The position numbers and the translations under genes are program-made. Below, piece after piece: positions 35,101 through 46,490 of a DNA stretch of 64,000 nucleotides. Below the pieces are notes generated by a model. It searched no databases. It saw only the letters and a program-made list of their open reading frames with translations, and was not told the origin of the DNA. This DNA is from Fragum whitleyi (Eukaryota; Mollusca; Bivalvia; Cardiida; Cardiidae). The stretch's first letter is position 1; every line of letters begins with the position of its first letter. The stretch is taken from contig OX411549.1 in NCBI GenBank assembly GCA_948146395.1, positions 23,010,990 through 23,074,989 of the forward strand, read 5' to 3'.

Positions 35101-35789
35101 GTAGCACCCCGCCTTTATGACAGAAGTTTAGGCGATGCCTAAAAATTTTACGAAGCAGACGGATTGATAGAATTTTTATCTAGCCCTGCTCGAATACAGA
35201 GATAATCAGTCTTGTGAATCTAACATAGATATGAATGTATAATTTATCAGTTCTTTGATAATTTTTTATAGAATTCAATGAAGCACCCCGCCTTTATGAC
35301 AGAAATTTAGGCGATGCCTAGAGTATTTACGAAGCAGAACGATTGATAGATTTTTTTCATCTGGCCCTGATTGAATATAGAGAAAATCATCCTTTATGAA
35401 TCTGAATAAGAAATGAATGTATTGGAAATTATTTGTTTTTATTTTTTTACGGAATTCAATGTAGCACCCCGCCTTCACGACAGAAGTTTAGGCGATGCCT
35501 AGAGTATTTACGAAACAGACGGATTGATAGACCTTTTTCGTCTGACCCTACTCGAATACATAGAAAATCATTCTTATGAACCTAAATAAGACATGAATGT
35601 TTTGTTTATCAGTCGTTAGGTATTAGTACGTTATTTGACATAGCACCCTGCCTCAATGACAGAGGCGATGCCTAGATTATTAACGCAGAGGACGGATTAA
35701 TAGATTTTTTTCCGAATACAGAGAAAATAATTCTTATGAATCTAAATAAGAAACCAATGTATTGTGTATCAGTTGCTTTATAGTTTTAC
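32131..35789. repeat. Satellite A, block 2 (about 20 monomers) with a 6-monomer higher-order repeat
   Basis: About 20 monomers of ~180 bp are marked by AGGCGATGCCTAGAGT, for example at 32411, 32595, 32778, 32957, 33141, 33319, 33501, 33687, 33865, 34046, 34228, 34403, 34587 and 34766. Monomers differ in subtype (CAATTGACAG, CTGACCCTGCTCAAATAC, GTAGCCCTGCTCG, AATTGACACTG, CGTCTGACCCTGC), and the same subtype order returns after 1087-1090 bp. The minus-strand frames starting M(E/K)AGCYIEFR are translations of the monomer. Confidence 0.92.
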
Positions 35790-36250
35790 GGAAATATTTC
35801 GCCGTTTTGTCCATTTGAGGACGCCCGCTTGTCCGGTTTTGCATTATCTACGTTTTAAAAAATGTTTCCATACTGTAAAGGTCACCTCAATTTCAGTCAT
35901 ATATATGCAAGTCACTAGATGGAATTAAATGAACAATAACTATGAAGTTTAATATAGTCATAAGCCCAGGAAGATAAACGGTACATTCTGTTTAGAAAGC
36001 ATGTCCAGCTTTGTAAGCAAGTGCACTTGCAAAACGTGGTATGTTTGCAAACAGTTTGCACCGTTTTGTCACCTAGAAAGCATGACAGATGTTTTGTAAT
36101 AAGAAACGTACGAACGCTTACAATAATATTGGTAATCCGATAATGATCAAAATAGCGTATTCGGGTTATATTTTATACCGGGATCTATTGCACGTTCCAC
36201 ATTTTGTATTTACCTGAAAATATTGTTAAGTCTCAAACAAACTCGTGACC
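35790..36250. repeat. Flank repeat F, copy 2
   Basis: This is the partner of 29655-30140 and begins immediately at the edge of satellite A block 2 (ACGGAAATATTTCGCCGTTT). It shares GATAAACGGTACATTCTGTT and ATGACAGATGTTTTGTA with copy 1. Confidence 0.9.
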
Positions 36251-38815
36251 AATGCTAAGATTTATTTTTAATCAGGCCGTCAGGCTAGTACTAGTCGCCA
36301 GGCCGCTAGGCCACTAGGCTGATATGTATCAGTCTTAATTTACCTTAAGGCCGCCAGTTCGCTGGGCCGCGAGGCCATTGTGCCACTGTCGCGATTGGCT
36401 GGTAGTACAATCTTCAAGCCATCAGGCAAGTATGTCGCTGGTTATTTCTTTTAGGTTGCCAGGCCGCTTGTCCACAGGGCCGCTAAGTCGTTTTTTAATC
36501 AATCTTTATTCAAATGCAGGCCTCCAGGCTACTTGTTCTTTCATTTGTTTTACTTTCAGGTCACCGGTCTGCTAGGCCGCCATGCCGCTGGTCCGCTAGG
36601 CTTTTGGCTCTCTCTTTCCTAACATCCCAGTGGCCGAGCGGTCCGAAGGTCAAAAGGGATTGACAGAACCACATGCCTGGCTACACCGCGGCATTTTGAC
36701 GTTATAAAGCCTGGCAGCCTGACGGTAAATTAAATATTGATAGCTAAGCTAAGCAGCGCAGAGGTCTGGCGACAAAGCAGCCCGTTGGCCCAGCGGACAA
36801 AAGATACAACAGGGTAAAAGATAATATAAGGACAAAATGATCGAAAAGCCTAGCGGCCGAGCGGACCTACGGCGTTGAAGACTTGCGGACTGTTTGCAAA
36901 ACAAAGAATGACATAGCAAACGAGCGGCCTGAAAATAATAAAAGAGTTATAGAATAACCGACCTAGCAGCCCAGCGGCCTAGTGGCCTGACGGTTAAATA
37001 GTGGCTGATACAACCACCACCCTGGCGGTCCAGTAGCCTAGCGTCCCAGCGGCCTAGCAGCCCAAGCTACCTAATGGCCTGACAGCCTAGTGGTTCTTTC
37101 AGTCTTTTTTGTACATTTAGTCTACCAGGCTTCATTAGGCTAACAGCCGCGTGGACGCTGGGCTTCTAGGCCGCTGCACCGCTAGGCCCATGCATCGTTA
37201 GGCCGGTGGTTCAATCTGTCTATATTTTACAATCTGGCTGCCAGGTCACTAGGACGCTAGGCCGCTTGGCATCTAAGCTTTCGGTTCGTCTGTTTTTATC
37301 TTATTTTTTGATCGCCAGGCTGCTTGGCTAGTTATTCTTACCGAATTATTTGCCTTCAGGCCTCCAGGTTTTTATATAGCGCAAGGCTGCAAATCCGCCA
37401 CGCCGCTATGCTTCTGATTCTATCAGTGTTTATTTGACCTTCAGGCATTTAGGTCGCTGGGCCGCTAAGCTGGTGGTTCTATCAGTATTTATTTGACCTC
37501 CAGATCATAAGACCGGTAGCCGTTTGGCGGCAGGGCCACCGGGCTGCAAGGCTAGTGTTTCTATCAGTTCCCTTTTTAACCGTCAGGCCGCGAGCTCGCT
37601 AGACCGTGGGCCACTTGGCTGGTGGTTCTAATAGAACAACGAGCATAGCGACCTTGGAGATAAAAGAAGACTCATAGAACAAACGACGTAGTGGCACAAC
37701 GACCTCAAAATAAGATAAAGCAGAAAGAGCCAATAGCCTAGCGGCCTGGCGACCTGAAGGTACGATAAAAACAGATACAACCACCAGCTTAGCAACACAG
37801 TAGCCTATCGCTTAAGAAGCCTAGCGGACTGGCGGTGCTTTCTCTCTCATTTTACCTTCACTTTTAGGCTGCTAGACCGCGAGGTTGCTATCAGTCTTTA
37901 TTCTACCTTAAGGCTGCTAGGGCGCTAGGCCGCTTAGTTGGTGGGTCTACCAGTTTTAATTTAACCTTCATGTCACCAGTAAGCTAGGCCACTAGCTAGG
38001 CTGCTAGGCTTTTGTTTTTTTTTTCTGGTTTATTTATTTAGGTCGCAAGGCTGCTAGGCCGCTAAGTTGTAACATCACTAGGCCCCTAGGTCTATGTATC
38101 AATTAGTCTTCAGGTTGCCAGGCATAAAAAGATAACTAGGCCGGCAAACATCTAGGCAGCTAAGACCACATAGCTGCTGTGGAACTTGGCTGATGTTTCT
38201 ATCAATCTTCGTATAACCTTCAGGCTAGGTCGCAAGACTGGTGGCCCTTTCATCTCTAGTCAACTTTTAGGCCACCAGGCCTCCACCCAGCTAGGTTCGT
38301 GGTTCCATCAGTCTTGGTTTTAGCTTCAAGCTGCCAGTCCACAAGGGCTCTAGGCTGCCTAATTTGTGGGCTCACCGGTTTGAATTTTACACATCGATCG
38401 CAAGTGCGCTTGGTCACTGGGATGTTAGGCTTTTGGCTCTTTTTGGTTTATTTATTTAGGTCGCAAGGCTGCTAGGTCGCTAAGTTGTAAGACAACAGGG
38501 CCCCTAGGTCTATGTATCTATCAGTCTTACCGTCAGGCTGCCAGACCGCTTAGCCATCAGGCCGTTGGGTCCTTAGGCTAGTGGTTCTATTAGTCTTTAT
38601 TCCGCCTGAAGGTCGTCAGTCTTTATCATGTTGACGGGTCGCTAGACTCCTGTTCCGCTTGGCTGCGTAGCAACTGGGCTGCTAGGCTGGTTGTACTATC
38701 AGTCTTTGTTTTACCTTTAAGCCGCCAGTCGCTATGTCGTAAGGCTGCTGAGCTGCTGGTCCTTGGTCCTTTCTGTCATTATCTTTCCTTCAGGCCGCTA
38801 GGCAGCTAGGCTGGT
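36251..38815. repeat. Array B, block 2
   Basis: Collinear with block 1 over its first ~1.4 kb: GCTGGGCCGC at 30281 matches 36361, and AAGCTACCTAATRGCCTGAC at about 30999 matches about 37065, an offset of 6066-6080. Inverse-orientation segments occur at about 36610-37085 and 37630-37850. The block ends inside a cassette at GGCAGCTAGGCTGGTG, where array C begins. Confidence 0.88.
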
Positions 38816-39451
38816 GAAGAAAAAGAGAGAGGGAGAAGGAGAGAGCGAGAGAGAGGGAAAGGGCTGCTGGGCTGGTGGTTCTATCAGAAACACAAACTCA
38901 TACACAGAAATAGAGAGAGAGAGAGAGGGAGAGAGAGAAAGGGGGTTGCTAGGGTGGTGATTCTCTCAGAAACACACAATTACACAGAGAAAGAGTGAGA
39001 GATAATGAGAGGAAGATAGAGAGGGAAAAAAGAGAGAATGAGAGTGAGAGAGAGGGAGAAAGCGAGAGAAAGAAAGGGTTGCTAGGCTGGTGGTTATATC
39101 AGAAACTCATACACACACATACCGTGGAAGGGAAAGAGAAGAGAGAGCGAGCGAGAAATAGCGAGAGATAAAGAGACAGAGGGAGAGAGCGAGAAATATA
39201 GAGAGAGGGTTGCTAGGCTAATTATTCTATCAGAAACCCACACACACATACACAGAAAAAGAGAGATAGCGAGAGAGATAGAGGGAGAGATAGAGAGAAA
39301 ACAGGAAAGAGTGAGAGAGAGAGAGAGAGAGAGAGATAGAGAGAGGGTTGTTAGGCTGGTGGTTCTTTCAAAAACATATACGCGCACTTTCCGATGAAGA
39401 GAGAGTAAGAAAGGAAGGAAAAGAGAGAGGGAGAGAAAAAGAGAGAGAGAA

Positions 39452-39492
<41 letters not shown>

Positions 39493-40064
39493 GAGAGAGA
39501 GAGAGAGGGGGGTTACTAGGGTGGTGATTCTCTCAGAAACACACAATTACACAGAGAAAGAGTGAGAGATAATGAGAGAGAGAGCGAGAAGGAGAGAGAG
39601 AGAGGGGGATGATAGGCTGGTGGTTCTATCAGAAACTCACATACACATACAAGGAAAGAGAGGAAGAGAGAGTGGGAGAAAAAAGAGAGGAAGAGGGAAA
39701 AAGAGAGAGAGTGACCGTGAGGGAGAGGATTAATAGGCTGGTGGTTCTATCAAAAATACACATTCACAGAAAGAGAGAAAGAGAGAGAATGAAAAAGCTA
39801 GACAAAGAGAGAGAGAGAGAGAAAGTAGGAAGGAAATAGAGATAGGGAGAGAGAGAGACAGAGAGAAAGAGAAAGACAGAAGGTTGTAAGGCTGGTTGTT
39901 CAATCACAAACACACACATATACACAGACAAAGAGAGACAGATAGAAGAAAGAGGGAGAGCGAGAGAGAGAGAGAGAAAGAGAGAGAGCGAGAGAGGGTT
40001 GCTTTGCTGGTGGTTCTATCAAAACACACACATACATACAGAGAGAGAGAAAGAGAGAAGGAGG

Positions 40065-40096
<32 letters not shown>

Positions 40097-42787
40097 AAGT
40101 GAAGTAGAGAAAGAGAAAGGAAGAAGGAGAGAAAGAGGTTTGCTAGGCTGGTGGTTCTATCAAAAACACACACACATACAAAGAAAGAGACAGTGAAAGA
40201 GATAGGGAGATATAGAGAGACAGGCAAGAAAGGGTGAGATAGAGAGAGTGAGGGAGAGAGCGAGAGAGAGAGAGGGTTGCTTGGCTGGTGGTTCCCTCAA
40301 GAACACACAATTACACAGAGTAAGAGAGAGAAAAAATCAGGGAGAACGAGAGAGGGGGGTCGCTAGGCTGGAGGTCCTATCAGAAACACTCACACATATA
40401 CACCAAATAAGAGAGGGATACGGAAAGAGAGAAAGAGGAAGAAAGAGAGTGAGCAAGAGAGAGATGGTTAGTAGGCTGGTGGTTTTATCAAAAATACACA
40501 TACCGAGAAAGAGAGAGAGAGAGAGCAAGAAATAGCGAGATATGAAGAGAGAGGAAGAGAGCGAGAAATAGAGAAAGAAAGGGTTGCTAGGCTCGTAGTT
40601 CTATCAGAAACACACACATACACAGAAAAGAGAGAGAGAGAGAGCTAGGGAGATTGAGGGAGAGATAGAGAGAAAACAGGAAAGAGAGAGGGTTGGGTAG
40701 AGAGAGACAGAGAAAGGGTTGCTAGGCTGGTGGTTCTTTCAGAAACATATACACTCATCCCGAGAAAGAGAGAGCAAGAGAGTAAGAAAGGAGAGAGAAA
40801 AAGAGAAAGAGAGAAAGAGAGATGTTGCTAGGCTGGTGGCTCCATCAGAAGCACACATCCATATACAGAAATAGAAAAAGATAATGAGAGAGTGAAAAGA
40901 GAGAGAAAAAAACAGAGAGAGAGAGAGAGGGGGATTGCTAGGCTGGCGGTTCTATCAGAAACTTACGCAACCATACACCCAAAAAGAGAGGAAGAGGGAA
41001 AGAGAGAAATTGGGAGAGAGAGAGAGTGACCGAGAGGGAGAGGGTTAGTAGGCTGGTGGTTCTATCAAAATCACACATTCAAAGAAAGAGAGAGAGAGAG
41101 AGAGCGAGAGAGAGAAAGAGAGAGAGTAGGAAGGAAAGAGAGAGAGATAGAGGGAGAGAGAAAGCCAGAAAAATACAACGCCGGTGGTTCCATCACAAAC
41201 ACACAAACACAGACATATGCAGAAAAAGAGAGAAAGATAGAGAGAAAGAGGGAGAGCGAGAGAGAGAGAGAGAGGGTTGTAAGGCTGGTAGTTCTATCAA
41301 AACCACCCACACAGACATATGCAGACATATGCAGAAAATGAATGAATGTGGGAAAAGCGAGAGAGAAGGAGAGAGAGAGTAAGCGCGAGAGAGGGAGAGA
41401 GAGAGGGGTTGAAGGACAGTTGAAGAGTTTCTATCAGAAACCACACACACATACAAAGAAAGAGAGAGACTGGAAAGAGAGAATGAGATAGAGAGAGTGA
41501 GGGAGAGAACGAGGGTTGCTTGGCTGGTGGTTCTATCAGAAACGCAATATAATAGAGATAAAGAGATTGAAAATGGGAGAGAACGAGAGAGAGAGAGAGA
41601 GGGGAGAGGGAGGGGTTGCTAGACTGGAGGTTCTACCAGAAACACTCTCTCACATACACCAAAAAAGAGAGGGATAGGGAAAGAGAGAAAGAGGGAAAGG
41701 GCAGAGTGAGCGCACGAGAGAGGGTGAGTAGGCTGGTGGTTTATCAAAAACACACACATTCACAGAAAGAGAGTGTAAGAAAGATAGAGAGTGAGAGAGA
41801 GTACGAAGGAGAGAGAGAGAGAGAGAGAGAGATAGAGAGACAGAGAGAGAGAGAGGGGGGGGGAAAGAGAGAGAAGGTTGCCAGACTTGTGATTCTATTA
41901 CAAACACACATACACAGAAAAAGAGAGACAAATGGAGAGAAAGTGAGAAAGTTAGAGAGAAAGAGGGAGAAGGAGAGAGCGATAGAGAGAGGGTTGCTAG
42001 GCTGGAAGTCCCATAAAAACACACACACATACACAGAAAAAGAAAGAATGTAGGAGAATAAGAGAGAGAGAGAGGGTTGCTAGGCTGATGGTTTTATCAG
42101 AACCACGCATCAAAACAAAGATGAAGGGATAGAGAAAGTGAAGGGATCGGGAGATATAGAGAGAGACAGTAAAGAGAGAGAGTGAGTGCAGAGAGAGAGG
42201 GGGAGGGGGATGCTAGGCTGGTGGTTCTATTAAAAACACACACCTACGCAGAAGAGAGAGAGAGAAAGAGTGGAAGAGAGAGAGAGAGAATGAGAGGGTT
42301 GCTTGGCTGATAGTTCGATCAGAAACACACACACGCATACACAGGAAGAGAGGGAGGGATAGAGAGTGAAAGAGAGAGAGAGAGAGTGGGGGGGAAGCAG
42401 AGCGCGCGAAAGAGCGGGTTACTATGCTGGTGGTTCTATCAGAAACACACATACAAGGAAAGAGAGAGAGTGGGAGAAAGAGAAAGTGAGAGAGAGAGAG
42501 AGGAAGAGAGGGTTGCTTGGCTGGTGGTTCCATCAGGAACACACACATTCCCGCACACACAAATAAACAGAGAGGGAGAAAGAAAAGAGAGAGACAGAAA
42601 GAGATAGAGAAAGACAGAGAGATAAAGAGAGACAGAGATAGAGAGAGAGGGGGAGAGAGAGAGAGAGAGAGAAAAAAAAAAGAAAGAGTGAAAGGGGGTT
42701 ACTGGGCAGGTGTGTGTCTCTAAAAAACACACACATTCACAAACATATGCAGAGATGGAGAGAGAGAGAGTAGAAGGAGATAGAGAG

Positions 42788-42822
<35 letters not shown>

Positions 42823-43572
42823 GAGACGGGGAGATAGCGAAAGAGTTGCTAGGCTGGTGGATATATAATAAACTCTCACACACGTACACAGAAAAAGAGA
42901 GATTGGGAAAGAGAGCGGAGGAGATGGAAAGAGTAAGGGAGAGAGAGAGACAGAAAAAAATAGAGAAAGAGCGAGAGGGAAAGATGGTTGCTTGGCTGGT
43001 GGTTAAATCAGAATATACACACACATACACAGAAAGATAGAAAGAGAGGTAGAGAGAGAGAGAGATGGGTAGAGAAAGAGAGAATGAGAAATGAGAGCGA
43101 GAGAGAGAGAGAGACAGAGACAGCGAGCGAGAGAGAGAAGGTTGCTAGGCCAGAAGCTCTATCACAGACACACTCATGAGCAGAAGAAGAAGAGAGGGAG
43201 ATGTAAAGAGAGTGAGAAAGAGAGAGACAGAGAGAAAGAGGGAGAAGGAGAGAGCTAGAGAGAAAGTTTGCTAGGCTTCTGGTTCTATCAGAAACACACA
43301 CACATGCATACTAACATACAGTGAGAGGGATAGAGAGAGAGAGACAGGGACAAAGAGAGAGAAAGAGAAGGATAGAGAGTGTGAGAGAAAGAGAGGGAGT
43401 GAGAGAGAGTTGATAGATTGGTGGTTCTATCAGAAACATACACACACATACACAGAAAAAGAGAGAGAGGGAGAGATAGAGAGGGAGAGAGGGGTAGAAA
43501 GAGAGGTAGAGAGAAAAGTTGCTTTACTTGTGGCTCTTTCACAAACGAACACATACACAGAAAAGTGTGAGA

Positions 43573-43619
<47 letters not shown>

Positions 43620-44608
43620 AGAGAGAGAGAGGGAGAGAGAGAGAGGAAGATTTGATTTGATTTGAATTGGGGTTTTACGTCGCTTTCAACAATCTCTCAG
43701 TTATATCGCGACGACTGGAGCACCTAACGATGGATTCCTGGTATTTCTCACACCAGTACTACCACCACATCCCTTTCCTAGCCTCCAGTTGCTATTCCAC
43801 ATAGGTTTACGATTATCTACCCATTGGTGGAAGACAAATAGTCGGAAAGGATAAGTGCCGCGGCCGGGGATCGAACCCGTGCGAATATAGACCCCTGGAT
43901 TAGAAGTCCGACGCGCTACCAACTGCGCTATTGCCGCGGCAGAGAGAGGAAGAAGGAGAGAGATAGAGAGAGAGAGAGAAATAGAGAGAGAGGGGAGGGA
44001 GAAGCAGAGCGAGCGAATGAGAGGGTTGCTAGGCTGGTGGTTCTATCAGAAACACACACACACATACAAGGAAAGAGGGGAAGAGAGAGTGGGAGAAGAA
44101 AGATAGTGAGAGAGACAAAGAGATGGAGAAAGAGAGGGTTGCTTTTGTGGTGGTTCTATCAGGAACACACGGACACATTCACACACATATATACATAGAA
44201 GAGAGAGAGGGAGAGAGAAAAAAAAGAGGGAGAGAGAGGGAGAGAGAAAGAGAAGGAGAGAGAAAGAGTGAAAGGGGGTTGCTAGGCTGGCGGTTCTCTC
44301 AGAAACATACATTGATACACATACACAGAGATGGGAAGAGAGAAAAGGAGAGAGAAAGACAGGGAGAGAGTGAGGGAGATGGGGAAAGAGCGAAAGAGTT
44401 GATAGGCTAGTTGTTTAATCAGGAACTTCACACACATACACAGAAAAAGAGAGAAAGGGAAAGAGAGAAAGAGAGAGGGGAGATGGAGAGAGTGAGAGAG
44501 TGAGGGAGAGAGACAGAGAAATAAAGCCAGAGGGAGAGAGGGTGGATTAGCTGGTGGCTCGATCAGAAACACACAACAAAAACAATCACAGAGAGATAAA
44601 AAGAGAGT

Positions 44609-44702
<94 letters not shown>

Positions 44703-45896
44703 AAGAGCGAGATAGAAAAAGAGAGGTTGCCAGGCTGCTTGTTCTACCAGAAACACACACACACACAGAAAAAAAGAGAGAGGGAGAAAAGGGGGAGAGA
44801 GAGAGCGAGAGAGAGAGAAAGAGGGAGAGAGAGGGAGAGGGAAAGAGAGAGAGAAAATGTGAGGAGAAAGAGATAGAGAGAGGGAGTGATGTTGCTAGGC
44901 TGCTGGTCCTGACAGTAACACATACAAACACTTACACATTTAGGGAAAGTGAGATCAAGTGAGAGAGAGAAAGAGAGAGACGGTTGTAAGGCTGTTGGTT
45001 CTATCAGTAACTCACACACACAAACACAGAAGAGGAATGAGAGAGGGAGAAAGAGAGAAAGAAAGAGGGAGAGAGGGGGAGAGATGAAGAGAGGTAAGGA
45101 TAGAGCGAGAGGGAAAGAGAGAGAGGTGAGAGAGAGAGGGAGAGGGAGGGAGAGAGAGGGGGTAAGTTGCTAGGCTGGAACGCACACACACATACCCATA
45201 AAGAGAGGGAGTGAGAGAGCGAGCAAAAGAGAGAGATAGGGAGAGAGGGACAGAGCGAGAGGGCGAGAGGGAAAGAGAGAAGGGGAAATAAAGAGAGATA
45301 GAGAGAAAGGAGAGATACAATGGGAGTGAGATGGTTGCTAGGCTGGTGGTTCTATCAGAAACACACATATATTCACAGAAAGAGAGAGAGAGGGAAGGAA
45401 AGAGGGAGAGAGCAAGAGAGGTGATTGCTATGCTGCGGTTCTATCAAAAGCACACACATACACAGAGAAAAGGATGGAGAGAGAGGGAGAGGAAGAGAGA
45501 GAGAGGGGGAGTTGCTAGGCTTGTGATACACACAGAAAAAGAGAGTGCTTGAGAGAGAGAGAGAGAGAGAAAGAAAGTGAGAGAGTGGGAATTGAGAAGG
45601 TTGCAACGCTAGTGGTTCTATTAGAAACACACACGCTCGAATACATAGAAAAAGAATGAGAGAGGGAGAAAGAGAGAGAGAAAGAGGAAGTGGGAGAGAA
45701 AGAGGGAGAGAGGGAAGGAGAGAGAAAGAGGGAGGCCGAGGTTTGCTTGTTTGGTGGTTCTATTAGAAACACATACAGACACATATACACAGAAAAAGAA
45801 TGCGGGAGGGAGAGAGAGAGAAAGAGGGAGCGAGAACCAGAGGGAAAGGAAGAAAGAAAGAGAGACAGAGAAAGAGAGAGAGAGATAGAGAGATGA

Positions 45897-45931
<35 letters not shown>

Positions 45932-46077
45932 GTGAGAGAGAGAGGGGGGGGTTGCTAGACTGATTATTCTATCAGAAACACACACGTTCACATACACAGA
46001 AAAAGACTGATAGGATGGGAAGAGAGAGGGCGAGAGGGAGAAAGAGGGAGCGAGTGAGAGAGAGAGAGGGGGAGTGG

Positions 46078-46131
<54 letters not shown>

Positions 46132-46195
46132 AGTGATCGGGTTGCTGGTTTTGTCCTATCAGAAACACACACACATACACAGAGAAAGAGAGAGA

Positions 46196-46258
<63 letters not shown>

Positions 46259-46308
46259 TTGCTATGCTGCGGTTTTATCAGAACCACACACACACATACA
46301 CAGAAAGA

Positions 46309-46354
<46 letters not shown>

Positions 46355-46490
46355 AGGGGGTGGGAGGGAGGGAGCGAGAGAAAGAGAGAGGGTTGCTGGG
46401 GTGCGGTTTTATCAGATCCACACACATACGTACACAGAAAAAGAGAGAGAGGGAGAGAGAGAGGGTGAGAGCAAAATGGAGGAAATAAAG
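38816..46490. repeat. Array C: GA-rich satellite with a GCTAGGCTGGTGGTTCTATC core
   Basis: Roughly 55 units, spaced about 80-190 bp, each have the core GCTAGGCTGGTGGTTCTATC followed by AGAAACACACACA, YACACAGAAA and then a variable (GA)n-rich stretch. The purine/pyrimidine strand bias is nearly complete over 7.7 kb. The longest pure GA run is at about 44610-44697. All long frames (SLSLSLSL on minus, EREREREK on plus) are low-complexity translations on both strands, so no gene is called. A SINE is inserted at 43651-43940. Confidence 0.95.
43651..43940 (-). mobile_element. tRNA-Arg-like SINE inserted in array C
   Basis: On the minus strand the element starts GCCGCGGCAATAGCGCAGTT, has an anticodon-loop-like CTTCTAA (UCU, Arg) and box B GGTTCGATCCC, and ends with AATTCAAATCAAATCAAATC. 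Thirteen bases AGAGAGAGGAAGA flank both sides (43638-43650 and 43941-43953), a perfect target-site duplication although of low complexity. The tRNA-like part (43857-43940) has an 8-bp acceptor stem but an enlarged variable region, so it is a SINE head and not a functional tRNA gene. Confidence 0.85.

Noticed and set aside
32535..35478. Repeated minus-strand frames beginning M-(E/K)-AGCYIEFR
   Set aside because: They are monomer translations of satellite A; the same frame is broken in most monomers.
43701..43922. Minus-strand frame of 73 residues
   Set aside because: It lies entirely inside the SINE.
43857..43940. A tRNA-Arg(UCU) gene
   Set aside because: The variable region is enlarged, the anticodon stem is imperfect, and it is the head of a SINE with a target-site duplication.
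38816..46490. Regularly spaced conserved core that superficially resembles a CRISPR array
   Set aside because: Spacers are low-complexity GA repeats of very variable length, there are no cas genes, and the DNA is animal.
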